A DNA stretch of 64,000 nt from Pyxicephalus adspersus. Its lineage: Eukaryota; Chordata; Amphibia; Anura; Pyxicephalidae. Within the stretch, counting starts at the first letter, position 1. Each line of letters begins with the position of its first letter. A program made the position numbers and the translations under genes. Shown here piece by piece: positions 38,601 through 50,600 of the stretch. The stretch spans positions 92,100,362 to 92,164,361 of the forward strand of contig NC_092862.1 in NCBI RefSeq assembly GCF_032062135.1. Direction: 5' to 3'. The notes beneath the pieces are model-generated. The model made no database searches, was not told the DNA's origin, and saw only the letters and a list, made by a program, of their open reading frames with translations.

Positions 38601-41600
38601 CACTGCTGTTTGCTTTTCACCTCCAGCCCTATGGCTGGACAATTTAAAAGCAACAGCAGACTGGTAAAGATATCCTATTGTTCACTATGCTTTTAATACT
38701 TAAATTAGCATGTTTTTTGCCAGCATATTTGCTTACTACATACTCGTATTACTTCCGTTTCAGACCCTCATTTTCCAAGTGTTTTGTTTAAGGGAATAAC
38801 AAGAGGTTGTTACAAATTCAAACTCAGTTATTTACACCAACTTAACATAAAACAAATATGTTTAATCATTTATTAATGAATAAAAAGCTTCATTAAAGTG
38901 TGTATGTTATATGTGCCTGGGGTTAAGCAATAAATACATGATCTAATAGCAGACAATCAAAACTCACACTGCAGATTTCGATAAGGGCAGATTGTTAATT
39001 GATTTTGATGGGTTAAGAATAAGAAGGTGTTTGTTGAAAAGACCATTTATGTGTGTGCTGGACAAATGTTTATTTATAGTGGGAAAGAGACTAAAAATTT
39101 GGAATGGTTATCAATTACACAAATATTTTGAACACACTAATAAAGTATTTTACAGTTCCAGGAATGACTTATGAACTGGTCCATTTAATTGCTGTTAAGT
39201 ACATTTAGTGCAATATGTTTATTCATCTTTGCCCTTGAATGATTGAATGCTTGTTAATTAAATGAGCTGACATCAGTTACTTGGATGTTTTACAGTAGTG
39301 TTAATTTATTACTTTAAACAGTCTAACTCTCCATCCCAGAGGCTTTGTCTAAGTTCTGCACCATTTAAAGGTAATGCAAGACTTTATATGTGCAAAAGAC
39401 GGTGAAAAAGGTCTTAACCATCTCATCTGGGACAGAGTACTAACTGGGGAAAAAAACAGTGGGAAAAGAAGGTGGAAAATAGAGAGGAGAAATAAAGAGA
39501 TTGTTTCTGGTTTTGCAAAAGAGCAAACATTTAAGCCAAGTAATAGCAAAACAACAGGTTTGCTTTATTCTCACTATCTCCAGCAACATACTGTATACAT
39601 ATATTTCCCTTGCTATCTGACCAATCTAGTTAGCTTGGGACCCAAAGAAAATACCTAATGGGCCTGATTTATTAAAGCTCGCCAACGCCGGAATGGTACC
39701 ACAGTGGTACCGCTAGTATGCTAGTCTAAACTTTGCAATGAAAACACTGGTTCATCTTATGCAACCCCTAATGATGCATATATTTGCTGTCTGCTTGCTG
39801 ATTGACCCAAAACTATCATATGGAATTAGTCACAGGTCCCTCCATTCCTGGACGTATTGGGCCTGATTTAATAAAGCTCTCCAAGGCTGGAGAGAATACA
39901 CTTTCACCAGTGAAGCTAGGTGATCAAGCAAACCTGGAATGGATTTCTTCAATGTCATTTGCATTTTGCTAGCAAATGCTTTGAATCCTGGACCAGATCC
40001 CCATCCCAGGTTTGTTGAACCACCCAGCTTCACTGGTGAAAGTGTATTCTCCCCAGCCTTGGAGAGCTTTAATAAATCAGGGCCATTGAGTCTGGAGGTA
40101 AACTTTCATCAGTGAACCTGGGTGAACCAGTAAAAATGGAACGGATCTGGTTCAGGATTGAAAACATTTGCTAACAAATAGCAAATTTCAATCTATTACA
40201 AGTTTTCCCAGGTTCACTGAAGAAAGTGTATCTTTTCCAGACTTAATATGTCTAGGTATGGAGGGACCTGTGACTAATTCCATGTGATAGCTTTGGGTCA
40301 ATCAGCAAGCAGACAGCAAATACATGCATCATTGTATTTGATGCATGTATTTGCATAAGTGTTTGCATAAGATGAACCAGTGTTTTCCATGGAAAGTTTA
40401 GACTAGTATACTAGCGGTAGTACTGTGGTTAACCTTATTTTGCTGCCCCATAGTTTATAGGTGTTAGCTTGAGGTAGTGTTGCTACATAGTTCTTCAGAT
40501 GCTACATACAATATTTAGGAGATGTTTTACTTCTAACCACTTACATGGATTAAGTAATTCTATATACACGTTAAAAGAAAAAAAAATGCATCACATCTGA
40601 CCAAAAGCAAATCCCTTCACATTGCTATTGCCTAAAAAGCCCTACGTGACCATTTGCCATATTGGAGCAGTAAACAATGTGGTGTTTACCTGCTAATTTA
40701 AACAAAAAATACATATTCATTCAGAAATATAGGGGGTTTTATTTGTTTAGGTGCTCTGCAAAAATGTTTATTTTTTTCCCGGTTTACAAAACAACATTGT
40801 AATGCAGCTACCTTAATATTTCTGTCTATATAAAATGTGATTTTTATGCCTGGGTAACTACCATACTGGGTATGGGTCTCAATTAGCAGTAAGGTAATCA
40901 AAGTCTGAAAAGTGAAAATCATGGGGTAATTTAAAAAGTATTGTTACTAGAATTCTCAGGACTACATGTTGAATAAAATGATACAGTGTAAACATCACCT
41001 ACAGCTGGGAATCCTAAATAATCTAGGTATACTAGCAGGTCATGCTTTCTAAAAGATAACTTGTCAGTTGCATGGAAACTATTGATCTAAGCTAATTAAA
41101 ATCTGTGTTTATTGACAGGGACTAATATGAAACATGGCCTACGATGCAAAGCTTGTAAAATGAGCATTCATCATAAATGCACAGAAACAATCGCTGCTCA
41201 GCGCTGTATGGGAAAACTGGTGAGTAAATATATGAAACTTGATTGTACCTTGTAATACATTTTAAAATATACTGCTTTTTTGTTATCTTTTGAGGGACAT
41301 GAAAGGGCTATGGCATTTTCTTTCAGTTGATAAATGTATTGAGGTAAAAACAAAAGAATTAGTGTATATCATTAAACAAATGTCTCAAGAAAGAAAGAGT
41401 ATTTACTAAACAGTAGATATTATTATATACAGTCAATCACTTAATAAAAGCCGCTGGCTTTATCCCAAAAATACTGTAATTGTTTTTAAAAGAATTAGGT
41501 TGAGGAACAATATGAACAAGATTCTTCTTGCTGATAGTCTGCTTATTAAAAGAATACTGTGTGTAAAAAATGGAAAATATAAAAATAGGTCCACTGTGCT

Positions 41601-44600
41601 AGCTAGGGTTCAGCTAAAAAAAGTCCACTGTGCTAGCTAGGGTTCCGCTTGATATTCCAGCTGCCTGTTGACTTTAGAAAAAAACAGGCATTGAGGGAGC
41701 ATGGAGTTTTCGCTCAGAGTACACTGTCAATGTAATAGTCTACCAAGAAAAAAGCTTATTAAATACACTGGTGCTTCACTCAATATTTAGGGTGATATAT
41801 ATGGGTGTATGTGGCCACCTCATTAATGTACTGTGAGTTGTGGTTATAGTAGTTAAAAAAGGGGTTCCCTAAAACCTAAATGTTATTTCAAGGGTTCATT
41901 TATGTTAAAAATGAGAAACACTGGACTATATTATGCAGTTGGATCTCCACAGTGAATTCTCTTTATAGCAATTGCTGTATCAGTGTAGTAGTGCTTCCAG
42001 TTGGTTGCATGCCACATGTAACTGGATTGGTGTGGTTGTATGATGTTACTCAATAACCAGATGTCCCTAATTACATGTTTCCTTGTTTTATAGTTATCAC
42101 TATAAAATTAACGTATACTTTGTAACCTTGTTATCATAAGTATTTAGTTGTGTCTATTTTGGTGTAATTAATTTTCTGATAGGAAACTGACCTTTATTTT
42201 ACTTGCTTTCTTTTTTCTGTCAATGGCATTACGTAGCCTAAAGGTTTTCGACGATATTATAGTTCTCCTTTACTTATTCATGAACAGTTTGGATGCATCA
42301 AAGAAGTAATGCCTATTGGTAAGTATTGATATATACCACATTAAAAACTTTTGATACTGTATACCAATTAAAATAATTTGATTTGCTTTAGAAATTGAAT
42401 CAATTTTGAAATATACCTAAAGCCCAAACTATTTTGGATAAAAGGAATGGTGAAAACTGCTGTCAATGTTTCCCATCAAGGTCTCATCCTTAGAATTTTC
42501 TTACTTCTTGTCCTATATACTCAACAGGAAGTATGAGAATATTTTTCCAATGCTATTGCTATGTCTAATTTTTTTTAGGAAGGGTTTTCCTAATAAGTCT
42601 GCAAATAAAAACAATGGCATTAAAATTTATTTCAGTGTTTTTTTTAAAACAAAAAGGTCTTTTTAGCGAAGAACTGAATGTGTACAAACAGCAAAGTGCA
42701 TGCGTGATTGGAACAACTGCTTGAACTATAAGACACAAATTTATGGGGGCCAACAAAAGTAAAAAAAAGAAGAGTAATGTTTCTAAGATTGTGATCAAGG
42801 TTTTTTTTTTCTTTTGTGTTTTTTTTTTTTTGTTTTATTTGATCTTATATGGTTGTACTGTATACACTAAAAAATATTGCAAAATTTAATAAAAACACAA
42901 TGTTTAAAAATGAGATTCAAATATCCAGATAGTAGGTCTCCTTAGGAAATGTATCTTTTAACCCTCTCCAAGTAATACTTTTTTGTGAGTACCATGTGGT
43001 CTCCCTATCAGCTAACAGTCTTTTTTACAACCTTTACTTTGCCCACTGAACAGTGCATTAACCCTAATTTCTTTTCACCTATTCGTTTTTTTTTGTTTGT
43101 TTGTTTTTTTTTTTGTGAAAAGTTTGCAGGAACTGTTAGGAAATGTTAAGTTTTAGATCATTTGTTAGTGTCCAACGTGCTGTGCAGAAAACTACTGTAT
43201 GTGTAATGCTGCATATAAATATATAAAGGACCTAGTATATAAGTTATAAATATTTATGGATGAATAAGTTATAAAATATTACATTATAACATTTAAAAAC
43301 AAAATATAAAAATATTTGAAAACCAAAAAAATCTCAATAGTATAACATTTTTATTTTCCAGCATGTGGTAACAAAGTTGACCCTGTATATGAAACGCTGC
43401 GGTTTGGGACTTCTTTGGCACAGAAGACCAAGAAGAGCAGTTCGGGAAGTGGATCTGACTCACCCAATCGGAGCTCTGTAATACTTTGTTTAAATTAATG
43501 TTACTTTTGTTATGGTATCTTGTCATCTATTAGCAAATGTTCTTTTGGAACACAATCTTTATACTCCAGAATTTAGCTGCTTTTGTAGAGCTTCTTGCTA
43601 TCAGAATATAACCTATATTTTTTAGTATAATCCTTATTTATATAGGATTATTTATTTTATTTTTTTTTTACTTAGTGATTGGTTTTTCAGAATTATGTTT
43701 TCAGCGCTAGTGACATGCACCACAAGAACATAAGTTCTAGTATATGAAACAGTACTTTTTTTTTACTTGTATTCACCCTGTAGTGCCATTACCATCGTTC
43801 TATAGTGAATTTTATTGTAATGTTTAAGAATTAACTGCAGCCGAAATTAAAAGTTTTATACTACATTACTAAATTTAGGGTGAACGCAATGTAAAATGTT
43901 TTTCATTCTGTTAGCCAATGCAGCTGTTATTGTCTGAAGATTTAATTGGCTAAGCTCTACCTTACCAGGTATATTACAGCTCAGTCAATCTGGCCACCAG
44001 ACTATGAAAGCTGTCATTGCCTGGTGGCCATGTTAGCTGAGCCCTTCTTTACCTGTCATTGACGGGTTTTTTAGCGGTATCAAACTGCTAGACAACAAAG
44101 CTGAGGTTTGTCTCAGCTGAACTATAATACTGCTTACTAAAAAAAAGTACGAATTTTGACCTGAAATTTCTGAATTCAGTTGAATTTCTCTACCGATCTC
44201 TACATTTGTTTGAAGTTGGAATTATAATGCCTTGAGCATCTCTAGTATCTCTAATTGCATTTGTCACTAGCACAATATTGTCTTTAATAAGGACATATTA
44301 AAATATATAAACAAGTTTCATCTTTGTGAAATGTGGCCATGCAAAATTCCACACAATGCAGCTCAGCTGATGACATAGTGTATTTTGTTAGAATTCATTT
44401 GCATTTTCAGGAATTTGTAGGGCTTTGCAGAGGAATGAAACTATATTAACCATGTTAGCAAGAATTAAGTAGGCAATTTGCTTTAAAATGCTTTAAAAAA
44501 AATCTTACTGTGATTTTATGTTCTACCTACAAGCTCAGCTAAGCTGCTTTTGTCTGTGTACCATAGTTAGCTTGCATTTGCCTATTTCAAAATAAAAAAG

Positions 44601-47600
44601 TATAATATAAGTATAAAGTAATGTACTGACAAAGTTTACTAGATAAAGACATGGTAATTGTATTTCAGCTATTGTGCAGAATGAAACTGTAATATAAGTG
44701 TCATGTCACTCTGGTGCCACTGTGCAAATAGATAATTACCAATCATGTTGTCAATGCTCATACCCTCCTCACTAAGCTGAAAAGGACAGATGGTAGCCTG
44801 CCTTTTGTCAATGGAAAAAATTCTTCTGTAGATAAAAAAAATTAATTCTCAGGTGCTTATCTTTAAACACCTAATGCATGCAAAACAAGCACTGTATTGT
44901 TACTGAAGCCTAAGGTAATATGCTCTATCCATATCTTTACCTGGGAAGAGGCTAGTTCTGCTTTAATATTAATTAATGTAGGCAGGTGACACAGTACAAT
45001 TTATGAATAACAACAGGTTTCACCAGATTAAATAAACCATTTATGGTAAATCTGTTGTGAGCAAGGAAAATCAAATTTATTATGCTATACCACCCTTTGT
45101 ATGTTTATATGTTATTTTTCCTTGAAGCCATGAAGTATGACTGCCAAATTAAGTGTTACAATGACACCATTACTGGTCTCAAGCACATGCTGCATCTATT
45201 TTATGCTAATTATTTACATAATGGGGTAGTAGTTCCTGAGATTAATTGAGTGAAATGTAATAATTGCTTAAGGTAAGGTGTTCCCTCACTTACAAACATT
45301 TTGTGGCCTAGCTATGCTTCCTATCAAATGAAAGGGTGTGGTTAGGGACCATTTTGTGCACATTTGCATGCTTTTGTAGTCTACTGCAGTGCAGTTCCTG
45401 CAAGCCTCATATCACTTTGGGCTGCACAGCTTTTTTTTCCACCTCTGGAGGAAGAATTGCAATTCAACTGCAATTGTATTCAACCGCTACACAAAGCATT
45501 TTTTAAACACTGCTAGCTATTGACAGCATAGCTGTTGTAGAGGGCTGTCAGGGAGCAGTTAACACAAGTCTGAAAAGGGCCATAAAGTAGTTTTGTTGAT
45601 CATAGCATATGAGGATTAGTGATTAACGGAAAAAGAGTTGTCTGGACGTAATGAGTATTTGCAATTGAGTTCATCTATGGGCATTTTAGATGATCATCTA
45701 GCTATATAACTGTAGCATTAAACTCTAAAGATAATTTTATACTTGTAAAATGAATGATCCATTTACACTTACTATTTATTCTTGTTTTTTGAAAGCCTAT
45801 TTGTGATCTATGGAGGAAAATTTACCTGTTTTTTAAAAGTATTTAGTTGAATTTTGATTTGGATCTTTTAATTTTTCTATCAGGCTTCTGTTTTTTGTGA
45901 TTTCTGTTTTATGTGGTATATTGTTAATTGATAAGCATAAAAACAGGAAAGTGCAGAAAATCAACTTTTAATACCAATCCTATATAATGTAGGACAACAT
46001 ATTGCACGGGTATGACATAATACTTTGCAACAGCTGACCAGCAGGGAGAAAGAGAATGATATTTGCAAAATTCATTATTTTATTGTTGGCTAAATTAAGC
46101 AAAAAAAAAATCACAGTTTTTGTTGTTTTTTCTGGGTTTTACCCTTTTCCTGAAGTTTTTCACTACTTGTGAAAAAAAAGAATATTTAATGTAATAAGGG
46201 GATGTTTTTGGCACAACAATAGGTGCAGAATACTTGAACTAATTTTTTGTAATGCTTGACCGTGGAAAGCCCATAGTACCCTTAAAACAAAAACACTCCA
46301 ATGTTGCCCTTCTCTTTTATTCCAAAACATTTTGACCAAAATATTTCAATGTTGCTCATAACTACTGACCTATTTTGGGGGCACGCTTTTGTTAACTTCA
46401 AAATACAATCAGCGTTAGGAATATTTTTTTTTAATATATTTTTAATTCATGTGATTGGGTATGTATTATGTCCTTGATAATAATGTGACACTATACAATA
46501 CTTGAACTCGATCTACAAGGGAACAGTAAACATAAACAGCCAGACACAGCTATTCAAACAAAGCTCGTGAACTCCTAAAACTTTTTTGCATTTCTGAATT
46601 CTTGGTTCTAAAATGTGATCCCATCTTCGTATGAATCGTAATCACATTGGACTTCCTAGGAAAATGAAGGGGAAAAACACAGGAAAACTGACTTTCCCTG
46701 CCCCAATATAACAGTGCTGGGCCATTCACCAAGCACCAGTCACACACCCAGAAGTATCTGACAAGGAAGTAGAGTGGACCACTTTGAGGTAGTAATATTT
46801 GACAAAAGAGGCATGCAATGCATAAGTTGGCATACCTAACTGCCTGGCTCCTGGTGGCTTTTTGCTTCACCTGTAATACCATGGCTCAGGGGTTACATCA
46901 TCTGATAGCACTTTTCAAGCATGCAGTACCTGTCATCACTGCAGGGTGACTGCACAAAGTAAGTATGTGCCAAAATTTTGCCAGAAGCTTACCTCCCACT
47001 ACAAGTTTAATTACGCTTTAAATTGGGTAAATCTATTTTAAAACAAAACAGCAAAAGTCTTACAGTCAGTCTTCTTTAAGGGGTAGCCACAGCTTAAGTA
47101 CAAAAGACCTGCTGTGTCAAAGCTAGAGAGTTCTAAAATTATCTGGAAGCATTAGCTTTGTTCATTGTTTTGTAGGGATGGACGAAGATTGCCTGCCTGT
47201 TAACATTAAAACCTCTTCAAACTTCATTGAATGTGAACTCAAAAGTTATCATTATTGAAAAGCTGTAGATTTACCTTAGAGGGGGTGTGTCAGACCTCTG
47301 CAGAGAAACCACTGCTTTGACAAACAGAGAAAGGGTCTTTCCCTTAACATGCTGGCAGGGGACAGCTTTTCCAGCGCTAAATGCTTACTGTTCTTCTATT
47401 TCTATTATCAATGGGTTCTTTCTTGATAAAGAAATATGCTTTTCATTTTCTCTTCCACACCAGATACTTATGTTAAAAACTCTATTGCCTCAGAGCCTGC
47501 ATATTACTGCTAGATAACAAGTTCGGTTTCTGAGTCCACTTCCATCACTTGCAAATAAGTGGGAAATAGAAGACTAGTGGCCTCAAAAAATCTATAATAC

Positions 47601-50600
47601 TGTACATACTAGGCCTGATTGTTTAAACTCTCCAAGACTGAGGAAATACTATCATGGGGGATCCTTGTTGATCCCACAAACCTAGAATTGAGCTTTAATA
47701 AATCAGGCCCATTGCTTTTGTTGCAAACTTTGGGGTAACTTCTTGTTTTTTTTAAAATAAAAGGTGTACATTACAGGCTTACATCACTTAGCTTAGTAAA
47801 CTAGGTAAAGGGCTACTGGCTTTACCCATCCAATCATGTGGATGCTTGTGATTTAAAATTGTTTGAAAAGAAAATATTTCCCATATCCACTAAGCTAGGG
47901 GAAATATCCCTTGCACAGTGATAATTCACTATGGTAAGTGAACATCTTGCATTCCTTTAGTAAATCACCCCATTCTGCTAGTCTCAAATTTCCTCCAGGC
48001 TCAATACATTCCTAGTTTGACCAGCCACTATAATAGGTTGCCTCTCTGGTCAGTAGCAAAGTTCTGGCAAACTATTTAATGCTGTAGCCTTGCTTTATTA
48101 GAATGGCTCAGCTTTTGGGCAGATCAATGTATCCCAAAGCACTTTGTATCTGTCAGCAGTTACAAAGTCACATTAAACTACAATGGTAATAGTAGAAAGA
48201 AACCTGGATTATTCTAGGTGCCAATTTTACCAAAAATCATGCTTTTAGCTGAAAAAAGCTTTTTTTTTTTTTTTACCATTTTTGTATAGAAATAAAAATC
48301 TTTAAAATCCTGTAGTAGTTTTAGAAAATAAAAATAAATAAACACATATTTGTAATATTGACAGTTTTCTTTAAATAAATCACACCTAAAGTGTGCTTAT
48401 TAAACATAAAATAATTGTGTGAGACTTTTTTAAGCTTTCTATATTTATAAATACTTCTACATTTTCTGACTGGTTACTGGCTTTTTTGACATGCACAAAT
48501 ACTGTATTTAATATGCTGTATGTGTGTATAATTTTAGAATGTCGTTTTTTTTCCTTTCATTTTTTTTCTCTTTCTGTATTTTTAATTGATAAACCTTGGG
48601 TTGTAATCCTAATATCTGTGACTATTTTCAGTTGTTATTTTCTACATGCCTCTATGTGGATTTTTCACATTCTTTCTGTTTGTTGAAACCTGTTTCTTCA
48701 AGGAAAATGAACTAAACTTGTACGTTTACATTTATAAAACATTATTTTTTTTTAACTTTTTGTTTTAGGATAGTCATAGATATTGGACAGCAGCCTTAAT
48801 GTATTTTATAACTGTATTCTATTTGTATGCTACTAAATAAAGTGGAATCGTTACATGAAAACAAAGTGTTTGTTTCCAATAATAAAATGGTTTTCCTGTA
48901 TAAATATATTAAGGACAGAGTGCACTTTATTTATAAGTAAAATGTAATATTATAATTATCTCAAGTAAACCAAGAAAATATCTAATGTTTTTTTATTGCC
49001 CAAATTTAATTTTCTATACAACCTCTACATGATATGTATTATAAATATATATATTCATTATATTTAAATGTCTACTGCTAAAATGTAATTGTACTATTAA
49101 AAAAAAAAAGGTTTATATATTATTATGGTAAAACCTTTTGTCACACTTACCTCTTCCTCACGAATCTCTATCCTGTCAAATCAGCTGGCTAATCAGAAAA
49201 TAGCCTCTTGACCAGCCCTGGCTATTTAGCTAGCTCACACACTGCACTCTGTGTTCCTGCAATGTGTCTCCATTGTGCCAAGCCCCTAATTCTATTGAGC
49301 TAGCTCCTGTTCAACTGGTACTTAATTCAGTGTTTCCTCTGTCCAGCTCCTGCGTTAACTCCTCGTTGTCCAGTCTGTTGGTTCCCAGCCAACTTCCCTA
49401 TGCTGCTCCAGTGTTTCTGTCCGTCTGTGGTTTTCCCTTAGTCACCTGTGTCTCCTGTTACTCCCAGTGTCTCCTGTGTTCCCTGTGCCTGAAGTGGCCA
49501 CTGTGTCACTAGTTTCTGTCTCCTGGATCCCTGGCAATTGACTCCTGGCATTTTTGACCTGTCCCCTCTTGCTTGCTGCCTCCCTCAACCCCAGCCTTCC
49601 TCAACTTATCTTCTGCTTTGTAATTTGGTACTGTGTTTTGCCCACCTTGATGTGCCCAAGGACCGCAACCTGGCAGGCTCTGGAGAAGACCTGATTACTC
49701 ACGTTGGTCATTCTCAGGGCTCACACCACTTCCGAGCAAGCCATAGCGCCCCCTAGTGGTCCCTTCTCTCCATGCATGACACCTATATTCTGAGATATAA
49801 AGAGCATTTAAAAAACAGTAGGGTGGTGATTAGTGTCCTGACCACCTTTATGTATTTAAACCAAAATGGCAGACATAAGATCGGGTGACATAGCCTGCTG
49901 TAAATGGGAAAAAGCCCCCTCCGTCCATGCACAATCTTGTTGCCTGAAGCTGTTTACCCTTTTTTGGTAAAGTAAAAATGTTAGTTATAGAGGCCCGCTT
50001 TAGGTACCATGGTGTCCACATAACTTCCACCTATAATTCCCTATATAGAAGCAATTACGTGCCACTTTTCCGGGAACTTTACTCTCTCCTCCACAAATGG
50101 CGTACTCTTACCTTATCTTTTTTTGGTCTTTGTTAAGCAATCTTATGTGTGGGAACAGGCCTTGGGGAAGGAACCTCAGCGGGCTATCTGGAGTTTCCTT
50201 TTGCACACATAAAAATGCATGCAAGAAAATCCATACAAGATACTGATGCACTGATATCTCACCCCTGACAGACTACTCGCTACTTTCCTTACCACTAGTA
50301 ACGTATGTTGGAGGTGTCAGTTGGTGAAAAGTGTATCCTCTCTATCCTTGGAGAGCTTTACTAAATCAGGCCCTATGTATCATATATTTTGGACTTGTCC
50401 AATTATTGTTCCATATTAAAAAAATGGCTAATGACCTAATTTGCTGGATTGAAACTTCTATACCCTTGGATGTAGTCACTCTTTTGCCTAAAAGCACCTT
50501 CTCTAAGCTTAGTAAAAAACTGGTATTACACATCCTGACAACGCCAAATGCCTCATCACTAGGCACTGGAAATCGGCCTCTCCCCCTGGCCTTTTTGATC

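Larger units (their letters stand above)
646..41118 (+). other. STAC: STAC intron splitting the C1 finger, about 40.5 kb
   Basis: This intron runs from GTAAG after exon 2 to TTGACAG before exon 3 and divides the C1 domain. It holds most of the mobile elements listed here and one assembly gap, so its true length is uncertain. Stretches in which I recognise neither gene nor repeat are 1600-3400, 3670-4720, 5700-6410, 8110-10760, 15445-16440, 19135-20680, 20721-21815, 22980-23950, 25430-26380, 28200-29280, 30100-30600, 31090-31920, 32615-35500, 36640-37255 and 38435-39655. They are AT-rich intron sequence. Confidence 0.85.

Noticed and set aside
49264..49756. Two Ser/Cys/Leu-rich frames in C/T-rich sequence
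   Set aside because: They lie within the solo LTR and reflect its base composition.
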